In this document: positions 1-5,953 of the stretch, piece after piece | Layout: each line of letters begins with the position of its first letter | Position numbering within the stretch: position 1 is the first letter of the stretch | Origin: Saprospiraceae bacterium | GTDB taxonomy: Bacteria > Bacteroidota > Bacteroidia > Chitinophagales > Saprospiraceae | DNA length: 15,534 nucleotides | Reading direction: 5' to 3' | Assembly: GCA_027031185.1 (NCBI GenBank) | Contig: JALVEF010000096.1 | Coordinates: forward strand, 1-15,534 | Made by a program: the position numbers and the translations under genes | The notes under the pieces: model-generated | What the model saw: the letters and a program-made list of their open reading frames with translations, nothing else | Databases searched by the model: none | Told to the model about the DNA's origin: nothing

Positions 1-21
1 CAAAGCCAAAATCAAGCAAAG

Positions 22-91
22 CAAGTAAGTGCGGGACAATTCAGCGCGACAGCGATTCAACACGAAGTATTCAACGTCCCGCACGTACTTG
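22..91. repeat. Imperfect inverted repeat, 16-base arms
   Basis: Bases 22-37 (CAAGTAAGTGCGGGAC) pair with 76-91 (GTCCCGCACGTACTTG) with a single mismatch, around a 38-base centre. A further outer pair GCAAAGC at 16-22 and GCTTTGC at 100-106 can extend the structure with an asymmetric bulge. A T9 run begins 20-35 bases to the right, so it might terminate a + strand gene lying left of the window, but the spacing is poor for a classical intrinsic terminator. It could equally be a repeat-element or transposon end. The centre also holds two copies of ATTCAAC at 55-61 and 69-75. Confidence 0.5.
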
Positions 92-203
92 CCCTTATAG
101 CTTTGCAATCGGAGGAGGGCCGGAGTTTTTTTTTGCGTTAAGTAACAAATGTTACCGTGCTCCTATACGATAAAGGCCTTATTTTGTGGCGAAAGATGGG
201 TAA

Positions 204-244
204 GGCGCCCTGCACGGCGGCGGTCAGCCGCCGTGCAGGGCGCC
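204..244. repeat. Perfect 18-bp GC-rich hairpin
   Basis: Bases 204-221 are the exact reverse complement of 227-244, with a five-base loop GGTCA. The stem is very GC-rich (GGCGCCCTGCACGGCGGC). It ends 41 bases before the start codon of the small membrane-protein gene. There is no T-run on either side, so it is not a textbook intrinsic terminator. It may still end transcription arriving from the left, or act as a leader structure for the gene at 286. The stem itself is certain from the bases; its role is inferred. Confidence 0.7.
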
Positions 245-285
245 CGGGAAATTCCGGGAGTTGCCCCAGCCAAAAATGAAGCCTT

Positions 286-492
286 ATGAAAAAGAATGTA
301 GGAAACGCCGACAAGATTGTCCGGATTATTCTCGGACTGGTATTGGGGTATCTGTATTTCTCTCACACCGTGACAGGTACCTGGGGCATAGTGGCCTTGA
401 TTGCAGGCCTTGTGATGCTGGGCACGGCGCTGGCAGGATTTTGCCCACTTTACACACTGCTACACGTCAATACAGGAAGCAAGGAGCACTAA
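286..492 (+). CDS. DUF2892 (YgaP-type membrane domain) small membrane protein
   Basis: A 68-residue protein recognisable as the DUF2892 family (Pfam PF11127), the small inner-membrane domain also found fused to rhodanese in YgaP. Family hallmarks are visible: the N-terminal KKNVGNADKIVRIILG block (the 'NVGxxDRxxR' signature), two hydrophobic segments at about residues 11-27 and 31-50, and the conserved GFCPLYTLL block near residues 51-59 with its single cysteine. Full length for stand-alone members. ATG at 286 is chosen because the NVG motif should start within five residues of the N-terminus; no clear Shine-Dalgarno is seen, as usual in Bacteroidota. It is monocistronic and convergent with recN. 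The biochemical function of the stand-alone domain is not established; a link to sulfur or thiol metabolism is only suggested by YgaP. Confidence 0.88.
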   Translation: MKKNVGNADKIVRIILGLVLGYLYFSHTVTGTWGIVALIAGLVMLGTALAGFCPLYTLLHVNTGSKEH

Positions 493-505
493 TGAAGCTT
501 GCCTG

Positions 506-539
506 CCGGACACCTGATGCCCTTCGTCAGGTGTTTCGG
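506..539. terminator. Bidirectional hairpin between DUF2892 gene and recN
   Basis: ACACCTGA at 510-517 pairs with TCAGGTGT at 527-534 (8 bp, loop of 9). A lower stem CCG 506-508 / CGG 537-539 is possible across a small bulge. It sits exactly between two convergent genes and overlaps the recN stop codon (527-529), so it is a plausible shared terminator. No T-run follows on either strand, which lowers confidence. Confidence 0.45.
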
Positions 540-2191
540 TCGGCGAGTAGCTCTTTGGCATTGAGCAAGGCCGCCTTGCCGGGTGGGTCCTGGCTGAGCA
601 TGACGGCGATGGCGTGGATGCGCGCCTCGTCCGTCAGGCGTGTGACGCGTGTGCGACTGTGCGCGCCATCGTCTTCCTTGTAGATCAGATAATGGACGTG
701 AGCTTTGGCTGCTACTTGCGGTGAATGGGTGATGACTACGACCTGGTGACCATCGGCCAGCCGGCTCAGGATATTGGCCATACGCTTGGCGACATCACCG
801 GAGACGCCGGCGTCTATTTCGTCGAATAGTATGGTGGGTAGCGGGATGGCTCCGGCTACCAGGGACTTGGTGACCAAGGCCAGGCGCGACAACTCGCCGC
901 CGGAAGCAACTCCGCGGATGGGCTGCAGGGGCATCCCCTTGTTGGCCGAAAAGAGGAAGTTGACGTCGTCTGTACCGGTGGGGCCGGGAGTCTCCAATGT
1001 GTCTATGGCTATTTTGAACCGGGCGTGCGGCATGGCCAGTTCGCGTAGGCCGCCGGTCACCCGTTTTTCAAATTGGGGGACGACGGTGTGGCGCTTTTTT
1101 GAGATGGCAGCAGCCTGCGCGCGAATTTCTTTATCCAGGGCGGCCGTCTCTTTTTCGAGCGCTTCAATGCCGGCATCCAGGCCGGACAGGTCTTGCACCC
1201 GGTGCTCCAAGTCCGCCAGGACTTGGAGCAGGCCTTCGACATGGAGTACTTGATGTTTTTTTTGCAGGCGATAGATGGTGTCAAGGCGGTTCCGCATCCG
1301 CTCCGCTTCGGCCGGGTCCCAGTCCGCATCTTCGGCGATGGCCTGCAAAGTATCGGCTAGTGCTTCGAGGTCCAAGATGATGCGATCCAGTTCTTCGCCC
1401 TGCTTTTCCACGCGCTTATCGGCTGGCGCTGCCTCGCGCACCGCCGCCGCCCCGCGGCGCAGGAGCGTCAGTGCGGAGATATCGTCGTCTCGCAAGTGTC
1501 GCAATGCCATGCCGAGCTCCTGCCGTGTTGTTTCGGCGTTCTCGATGCGCTTGAGCGCTTCCTCCAACGCGGCATCTTCGCCGATTTTCAAATCGGCACT
1601 CTCCAACTCTTCCATCTGAAACCGGATGAGGTCCATTTCTTTGGATGCTTCCGCGCGCTGCGCCTTCAAGCGGTCGAGCTGGCGCTTCTTTTCCACCAAC
1701 TGCCCGTACAGGCGGCCGTAGTCGCGAACTTGTTCCTTGATGCCGGCCAGGGCATCGAGCATGCGGAGCTGAAAGGATACGTCGTGAATGTCGGCGGTGT
1801 CAAATTGGCGATGCAGGTCCAGGAGCGCGCCGCTGAGCTTACGCAAGACGTTGAGATTGACGGGCGTGTCATTGATGAAGGCGCGCGATTTGCCGGTGGG
1901 TGTGATCTCGCGCCGGATGATAGTCTCCGTGTCGTAGTCCAGGTCGTGCTGTTCGAAAAAGGCTTGCAAGTCGTAGGCTCCGATGTCAAATCGGGCTTCC
2001 ACGACACACTTTTTGTCCTGATGGAAGAAAGCCTTGCGGTCTGCCCGGTCACCCAAAACCAAACCGAGTGCGCCGAGCAGGATAGACTTGCCGGCTCCGG
2101 TCTCCCCGGTGATGATGGTCAGGCCCGGGGCGAAGTCCAATTGGATTTCGTCAATGATGGCGAAGTTTTGTATGTGCAGGCTGGTTAGCAT
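527..2191 (-). CDS. recN: DNA repair protein RecN (SMC-like ATPase)
   Basis: A 554-residue protein, the usual RecN length. RecN is a cytoplasmic SMC-family ATPase that acts early in double-strand break repair, tethering DNA ends for RecA-dependent recombination. The N-terminal half carries FAIIDEIQLDF and the Walker A box GETGAGKS at residues 29-36. The middle (about 150-370) is rich in K/E/L/Q heptads and should form the antiparallel coiled-coil arms. The C-terminal half has the ABC signature ASGGELSR at 429-436, Walker B ILFDEIDAGVSG from about 454 (catalytic D457-E458) and the switch histidine in ITHS (H489). All ATPase motifs are intact. The start ATG (2189-2191) places the FxIID motif at the canonical position. 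A perfect Bacteroidota -7 box lies just upstream. Single gene, divergent from the outer-membrane-like gene and convergent with the DUF2892 gene. Confidence 0.97.
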   Translation of the reverse strand: MLTSLHIQNFAIIDEIQLDFAPGLTIITGETGAGKSILLGALGLVLGDRADRKAFFHQDKKCVVEARFDIGAYDLQAFFEQHDLDYDTETIIRREITPTGKSRAFINDTPVNLNVLRKLSGALLDLHRQFDTADIHDVSFQLRMLDALAGIKEQVRDYGRLYGQLVEKKRQLDRLKAQRAEASKEMDLIRFQMEELESADLKIGEDAALEEALKRIENAETTRQELGMALRHLRDDDISALTLLRRGAAAVREAAPADKRVEKQGEELDRIILDLEALADTLQAIAEDADWDPAEAERMRNRLDTIYRLQKKHQVLHVEGLLQVLADLEHRVQDLSGLDAGIEALEKETAALDKEIRAQAAAISKKRHTVVPQFEKRVTGGLRELAMPHARFKIAIDTLETPGPTGTDDVNFLFSANKGMPLQPIRGVASGGELSRLALVTKSLVAGAIPLPTILFDEIDAGVSGDVAKRMANILSRLADGHQVVVITHSPQVAAKAHVHYLIYKEDDGAHSRTRVTRLTDEARIHAIAVMLSQDPPGKAALLNAKELLADRNT

Positions 2192-2537
2192 ACAGGGGCA
2201 AAAATACGCTTATCTGGGCAAAACGGGCTTATGGCGGTGCCGCAAATGTGAAGGCGCTTGCCCACAAACGGCGCAATGCCCCATGGGAAGTAGGAAGGGG
2301 AAAGTTTTTTCGCTGGCGCGAAAGTGGTTTTACGGTACGGCTATTGTCCGGCTGTGGATGCTGTGTTTTTTGGGTGTGGCCTGTTTTGGGGAAAGGTTGT
2401 GTTCCGTTGTGGCCGCTAGCACGGGAAATCCGGTCGCCGTTGGGGTTGTAAGTGTATTGTTGGGAGCAAGTGGTTTGGAAAAGTAAATAATAGTGCCGTT
2501 ATTTGCCGCTGCTGTGTCAAACGTATTTATGTGGCTT
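2192..2537. other. Divergent intergenic region, recN / secreted protein
   Basis: 346 bases between two divergent genes, so it should hold both promoters. On the - strand a TAnnTTTG match is found next to recN (2199-2206). On the + strand I find no convincing -7/-33 pair for the gene at 2538. Open frames crossing it (for example on the + strand to 2486) run on from antisense recN sequence and show no recognisable protein features. No strong hairpin or repeat was seen. Confidence 0.5.
2199..2206 (-). promoter_or_regulatory. Putative -7 box of recN promoter
   Basis: Read on the - strand, these bases are TATTTTTG, an exact match to the Bacteroidota -7 consensus TAnnTTTG. Only seven bases separate it from the recN ATG, so a transcript started here would be leaderless or nearly so. 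A TTTG lies 12 bases further upstream, closer than the roughly 19-21 expected for a -33 element, so the match may be chance. Confidence 0.3.
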
Positions 2538-3212
2538 ATGAAGCGTGTATTTTTTCTTTTGATGCTTGTGATCGGCTTATCCGGGGCTCTCCAAGGACAA
2601 TTTCAGGTGAAGTTGGGTTATGGGATACAATTCCATGAACGAGAACCCAATAATATATTTCGCTATTTTAGTACCCGGTATCCGTATTTGAATCTGGGCG
2701 AAAAAAAATACACCAACACCCAGTCGGTCATTATTGGTGTGCGCAGCCGTGGCGATTATGCTGCCGTGGGTTTGAACTTCGGCTATGGTTTTTGGACGTT
2801 GTCCGGACAGGGACAGAATCCCGACAATGGGACGGATGAATGGCAGAAGGTAGCGCTGATCCGGGCAGCCCCCGGATTGGAGCTGGAGTTTATCGGTGGC
2901 CCCATTGGTATAGGAGCCGAGGGGAGATATGTGACCTTTACCGAAAAGCTTAGGAGCTCGGTCACCGGCACGCACATCAACCGGCAACATTATGGGGCGG
3001 TGCGCCCGTTTGCCTCCATCTACCTGCCCGGCAGCAGCAATACGGAACTGTCGCTTCGCCTGTACTATGAACTTGCGCTGGGCACCGTGTCCTTGGACTA
3101 TACGGAATCTGTGCTCAATCCCAACCGGGCCGGTCAGTTTGAGCAAGGTGCATTTGATTACCGCCCATCGGGTTTTGGGCTCCAGTTGCTCTTCCTGAAT
3201 TTCGGTGGTTAG
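2538..3212 (+). CDS. Secreted, probably outer-membrane beta-barrel protein of unknown function
   Basis: A 224-residue protein when started at ATG 2538. That start gives a textbook signal peptide (MKRVFFLLMLVIGLSGALQG, cleavage likely before Q21); an in-frame GTG at 2493 and ATG at 2529 would only add a non-signal-like extension. The mature part has no recognised enzyme motif. It is rich in aromatic residues, glycine and alternating polar/hydrophobic stretches (for example VGLNFGYGFWTL, LSLRLYYELALGTVSLDY, GFGLQLLFLNF) and ends in a hydrophobic/aromatic strand, FGLQLLFLNFGG. This pattern fits a small 8-10 stranded outer-membrane barrel, as is common among Bacteroidota hypothetical proteins. 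No T9SS tail is seen. Its stop codon overlaps that of the convergent VIT/VWA gene. Family not recognised; the barrel call is from strand pattern only. Confidence 0.75.
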   Translation: MKRVFFLLMLVIGLSGALQGQFQVKLGYGIQFHEREPNNIFRYFSTRYPYLNLGEKKYTNTQSVIIGVRSRGDYAAVGLNFGYGFWTLSGQGQNPDNGTDEWQKVALIRAAPGLELEFIGGPIGIGAEGRYVTFTEKLRSSVTGTHINRQHYGAVRPFASIYLPGSSNTELSLRLYYELALGTVSLDYTESVLNPNRAGQFEQGAFDYRPSGFGLQLLFLNFGG

Positions 3213-5326
3213 TCCGATAACTCATAAACAACACCCTCGTGGAGAAAGCGGACCTTCGGGCCGAGTAGCAGGTAGGCGCGTGTATTTGCATTTTGGAGCA
3301 GTTTGCGATATAGCCCGGAGTCACGCTTAAACTTGCGTACTGGCCGGTCTGTGTCGTCATTTTGCAAATAGGCGTCCACCCAGGTATCCTTGATCAGATA
3401 GAAGGCCCGTCCCCGGACAAATTGGACGCTGGGGCGCGGTGCATGCGCCGGCAGGGCATCGGCACGTCTATGTGCCTGAATGGCCATGCTGGCGGCTTGT
3501 GCTTGCGATATGTCGCTTCTTTGTTTAAGTTTATATGGTTGGGGCATCACCGGCGGTGGTGGCGGTGGCGGTGTACCGCCGGGCGGGCCGGGGAAGATGC
3601 CGGACAAGTCGTTTTCGTCTATAATGAGCAGGGACGTGTAGGGGGTGATGATACCGTATTTTTTGGCGGTGGCGATGAGCTCGTCCCGCAATTCCTTGTC
3701 TTCGCCGTTGAGCCGGATTTGGTCGTAGAGATAGGCTACTTTTCGAGTAGCCCAGAGTCCGGGGATATAGTCGTTGTCCGGTTTGGGGACGGCTTTGAGA
3801 TGATATGTGTAGGTTTGGGTGCGGCCGTTGAGTTGGGCGGTCAGGCGGACATCGAAGTCTTTGGTACCATTGTATTTCCCCAGGAGGGTGAGTGTGCTGC
3901 CGCGGAACAGGTCGGGTAGTCGTTTGGGGTAGGTCTCGCTGAATTGCAGGCCGGCGATGGGGCTTATTTCGGGATTGGCCAGGACGGGAGCGGAGAGCTT
4001 TTGATAGAGAGAAGTGATGGGAAGATCCACCGGTTCGTTTGCGGCTACATAAGTGCGATAGCCGTTGGATACTTCGGTGATTTTGTCGAGCAATTCGACA
4101 TTGACATCATTGCCGAGACCGAAGGTGAAGACGCGGGGGCGGTCCGGGGCTTGCTTTGTCAACTTGATAATGGATTTGGTTTCGGTTTTGCCGATAGTGG
4201 GGCGGCCGTCGGTGATAAACAAGACCATGGCGGGGCGGCCGTCATGCGGGTGATGCGCGAGGGCCGTTTGCAGGGCATCGTGGATATTGGTGCCACCGGC
4301 GGCTTTCAAATTCTGTAACCATAGAATGGCCTGGCGTATATTCTTCGGGGAGGCGGCTTGTATCGTTGGGGAGAGTGCGTTTGCTTCGGTGGCAAAGCGT
4401 ATGATGTTGAAGCTGTCGGCGGGATTGAGATGTTCCAGACAATATTTCAGGGCCTGTTTGGCTTGTTGCAATTTTTCGCCGCGCATGCTACCCGAGACGT
4501 CCAGGGCGAAGATGACGTCTTTGGCAATGATGCGGTTGGTATCAGGGAATCCGGGACTAATGGAAAGGTCAAAGTAGTGCTCGCCGGCCGGATCCGTATA
4601 GACTTGCACGTAGGCGCTGATGTCCTCTTGCCTGGGCTTGAAGTCAATGCGAACGGGGCGCGCTAACGTCAAGTCTTTGCCTTCGGCACTGATGCGCGCC
4701 CGATTGGGTGCCTGGAAGGCGATGTCCGTGGGTAGCGTTGGCGATCGGACGATGCCGATGGGTTCTTGTGTCTCGATTTGAAGGTCGAGGTTCAGGTGGC
4801 GGATGTTGTTGTTGGGTGCGGGCAATTCGAGTCGGTACATGCCGTCTTCACGCGTGATGTGGGTGCGAAATTCCAGCTCTACGGTGTGGGTCTCGTGAGG
4901 GGCGAAGGGAAAGACGTTTAGCCGGATAAAACTGGCTCCGGCATATTGTGCCAGGGCCGGATCTATCCAGCGGCTGATGAGCTTTTCGTAGAGTTTTTTG
5001 GCCTTGTCACTGTCCAGGAGTTCGGCGTGCATTTTCTTGCCGTTGACGGTCAGACTGAAGTCTTGAATCGTCATGGCAGGCGGGATGGCCAGCAGATAGG
5101 TTGCTTCGATGTGGCGGTTGGTTTCATTAGTCAACTCCTGCTGCATCTTGATATTGGCGAAGTGAAAATTGGCGGATCCCCGATAGCTGATGGTCCGGGT
5201 GACGACGGGTTGCCCGCGATGGATTCCGGGATGGGGCCGGGGCATAGGTTCCGGCAAAACAATTTGTGCGTGAGCACAAAAACTTATCAAAAAAAAGATT
5301 GCAGAGAGGCGAAACCGATGTCTCAT
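3209..5326 (-). CDS. VIT and VWA domain-containing secreted protein
   Basis: A 705-residue protein with a signal peptide (residues 1-20, ending FCAHA before Q21). Residues about 43-155 are a VIT domain (inter-alpha-trypsin inhibitor type): strands with the TNETNRHIEATYLLAIP block, followed by SDKAKKLYEKL and the FPFAPHETHTVELEF block. Residues about 268-440 form a von Willebrand A domain with a complete metal-ion-dependent adhesion site: D276-x-S278-x-S280, T346 in GGTNIHDAL and D373 in FITDGRPT. A conserved YGIITPYTSLLIIDEN block at about 557-572 follows, then a proline run (586-592) and a C-terminal region (about 638-705) with AFYLIKDTWVDA and LLGPKVRFLHEGVVYEL, a tail often found in bacterial VIT/VWA proteins. 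A complete adhesion site suggests metal-dependent protein binding outside the cytoplasm. No sortase or T9SS sorting tail is evident, so periplasmic or lipid-free export is most likely. Ligand unknown. Confidence 0.93.
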   Translation of the reverse strand: MRHRFRLSAIFFLISFCAHAQIVLPEPMPRPHPGIHRGQPVVTRTISYRGSANFHFANIKMQQELTNETNRHIEATYLLAIPPAMTIQDFSLTVNGKKMHAELLDSDKAKKLYEKLISRWIDPALAQYAGASFIRLNVFPFAPHETHTVELEFRTHITREDGMYRLELPAPNNNIRHLNLDLQIETQEPIGIVRSPTLPTDIAFQAPNRARISAEGKDLTLARPVRIDFKPRQEDISAYVQVYTDPAGEHYFDLSISPGFPDTNRIIAKDVIFALDVSGSMRGEKLQQAKQALKYCLEHLNPADSFNIIRFATEANALSPTIQAASPKNIRQAILWLQNLKAAGGTNIHDALQTALAHHPHDGRPAMVLFITDGRPTIGKTETKSIIKLTKQAPDRPRVFTFGLGNDVNVELLDKITEVSNGYRTYVAANEPVDLPITSLYQKLSAPVLANPEISPIAGLQFSETYPKRLPDLFRGSTLTLLGKYNGTKDFDVRLTAQLNGRTQTYTYHLKAVPKPDNDYIPGLWATRKVAYLYDQIRLNGEDKELRDELIATAKKYGIITPYTSLLIIDENDLSGIFPGPPGGTPPPPPPPVMPQPYKLKQRSDISQAQAASMAIQAHRRADALPAHAPRPSVQFVRGRAFYLIKDTWVDAYLQNDDTDRPVRKFKRDSGLYRKLLQNANTRAYLLLGPKVRFLHEGVVYELSD

Positions 5327-5474
5327 AGCGCTTGCTTTATACCAATAACGGATGAAAGCTGCGATAATTTTGGTGTGTGTGCGGCAATATTAACGGGGAA
5401 TATCCGGGTTCCGCACAATAAAAAAGTACAGCTGATGCGTTGTAAGCGGGCCGGTTGGTGAGTGTACAAAAAAA

Positions 5475-5504
5475 TCCTACACTATAACTTTTTATAGTGT
5501 AGGA
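5475..5504 (-). terminator. Intrinsic terminator, - strand, with T7 tail
   Basis: Bases 5475-5487 (TCCTACACTATAA) are the exact reverse complement of 5492-5504, with a four-base loop CTTT. On the - strand the stem is followed directly by seven T (5474-5468), the classical intrinsic layout. It lies about 140 bases upstream of the VIT/VWA start and about 450 bases beyond the stop codon of the gene ending at 5954, which already has its own terminator. It is therefore either a back-up terminator or the end of an unrecognised - strand transcript from 5505-5887. Confidence 0.7.
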
Positions 5505-5705
5505 GTAACTATCAAAACATACTATGAGAAAACTTGTGTCAAAGATAATCCTGGCATATATACGGGAAAAGGGGCAATTAGGTTACGGTTTGGTTTTATT
5601 AGGTAACGGGCATTTCGGGCTTAATTCGTTGATTTTGAGCCGGATGTGTAGAGAGAAGTTTTTTATGATGACCTTTTTTTGATTCCCGGGCTTTATTGCG
5701 TGGAT

Positions 5706-5783
5706 GGGGCTAAAGCCCCGGTATTCTTGTTCTTTTTATCCGGTGGCTAAAGCCGCCGGCAAAGCAAAGTCGGCTGATGCCGA
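5706..5783. repeat. REP-like element of three consecutive short hairpins
   Basis: Three small stems follow one another. GGGGC-TAAA-GCCCC is at 5706-5719. CCGGTGGC-TAAA-GCCGCCGG is at 5740-5759 (8 bp with one G-T pair). TCGGC-TGAT-GCCGA is at 5770-5783. All share a GGC/GCC core closing a four-base loop, and the first two have the same loop. The spacer holds TTCTTGTTCTTTTTATC. Such GGCTAAAGCC-type palindromes are typical of dispersed extragenic palindromes in Bacteroidota genomes, often mobilised by REP-associated tyrosine transposases. Only one copy is in this window, so dispersal is not shown here. Confidence 0.6.
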
Positions 5784-5887
5784 AGCTTAGCGTTTTTGGG
5801 TCAAGTCATGAAGATAAAAAGCCGGGCTGCGTTTCTTTATGCAACAAAGCCATATCCGTCATTGCCTGTCAGGTGGCGGGGATTACA

Positions 5888-5931
5888 GACAAAAGCCGTA
5901 TGAGCGACGACTCGCTCATACGGCTTTTGTC
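5888..5931 (-). terminator. Strong 20-bp hairpin terminator after the GEVED gene
   Basis: Bases 5888-5907 are the exact reverse complement of 5912-5931 around a four-base loop CGAC. The stem carries an A4 run on the left arm and a T4 run on the right arm next to a GC core (GCCGTATGAGCGA). It lies 22 bases past the stop codon of the - strand gene ending at 5954, so it is the natural terminator of that gene. A bidirectional role is possible, but no gene arrives from the left on the + strand. Confidence 0.75.
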
Positions 5932-5953
5932 AACCGGTATAATTGCCATTTTA

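Larger units (their letters stand above)
1..285. other. Gene-poor left edge with two inverted repeats
   Basis: No confident gene lies here. The + strand frame beginning at base 1 stays open for 46 codons and stops at 139-141, so it could be the tail of a gene entering from the left, but the same bases are also open on the - strand and form an inverted repeat, so I do not call it. A T9 run is at 126-134. Two inverted repeats, listed separately, occupy 22-91 and 204-244. A smaller hairpin, CCCGG/CCGGG at 243-247 and 254-258, follows directly before the DUF2892 gene. Confidence 0.5.
5327..5953. other. 627-base gene-free region with terminators and REP-like hairpins
   Basis: No convincing gene. 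It contains an AT-rich 13-bp hairpin (5475-5504), a row of three short hairpins (5706-5783) and a perfect 20-bp hairpin (5888-5931), each listed separately. A 52-codon + strand frame at 5524-5682 (starting MRKLVSKIILAYIREKGQ) is present, but has no ribosome site, no homology I recognise and ends in a T7 run. The region should also hold the promoter of the VIT/VWA gene on the - strand just right of 5326; I see no TAnnTTTG match there. Confidence 0.55.

Noticed and set aside
1496..2188. 230-codon + strand open frame
   Set aside because: It lies fully antisense to recN, whose ATPase motifs are intact. The product has no recognisable domain and the frame is open because of the GC-rich codons of recN.
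2493..2537. Upstream GTG (2493) and ATG (2529) starts of the small secreted protein
   Set aside because: ATG 2538 begins an ideal signal peptide with K-R directly after Met; the longer forms only prepend residues to it.
5524..5682. 52-codon + strand frame in the gene-free region
   Set aside because: No ribosome site, no recognised family, ends in a homopolymer run, and it could easily be chance at this length.
5706..5783. CRISPR array
   Set aside because: The three hairpins differ in length and sequence, have no equal-length spacers, and no cas gene is present.
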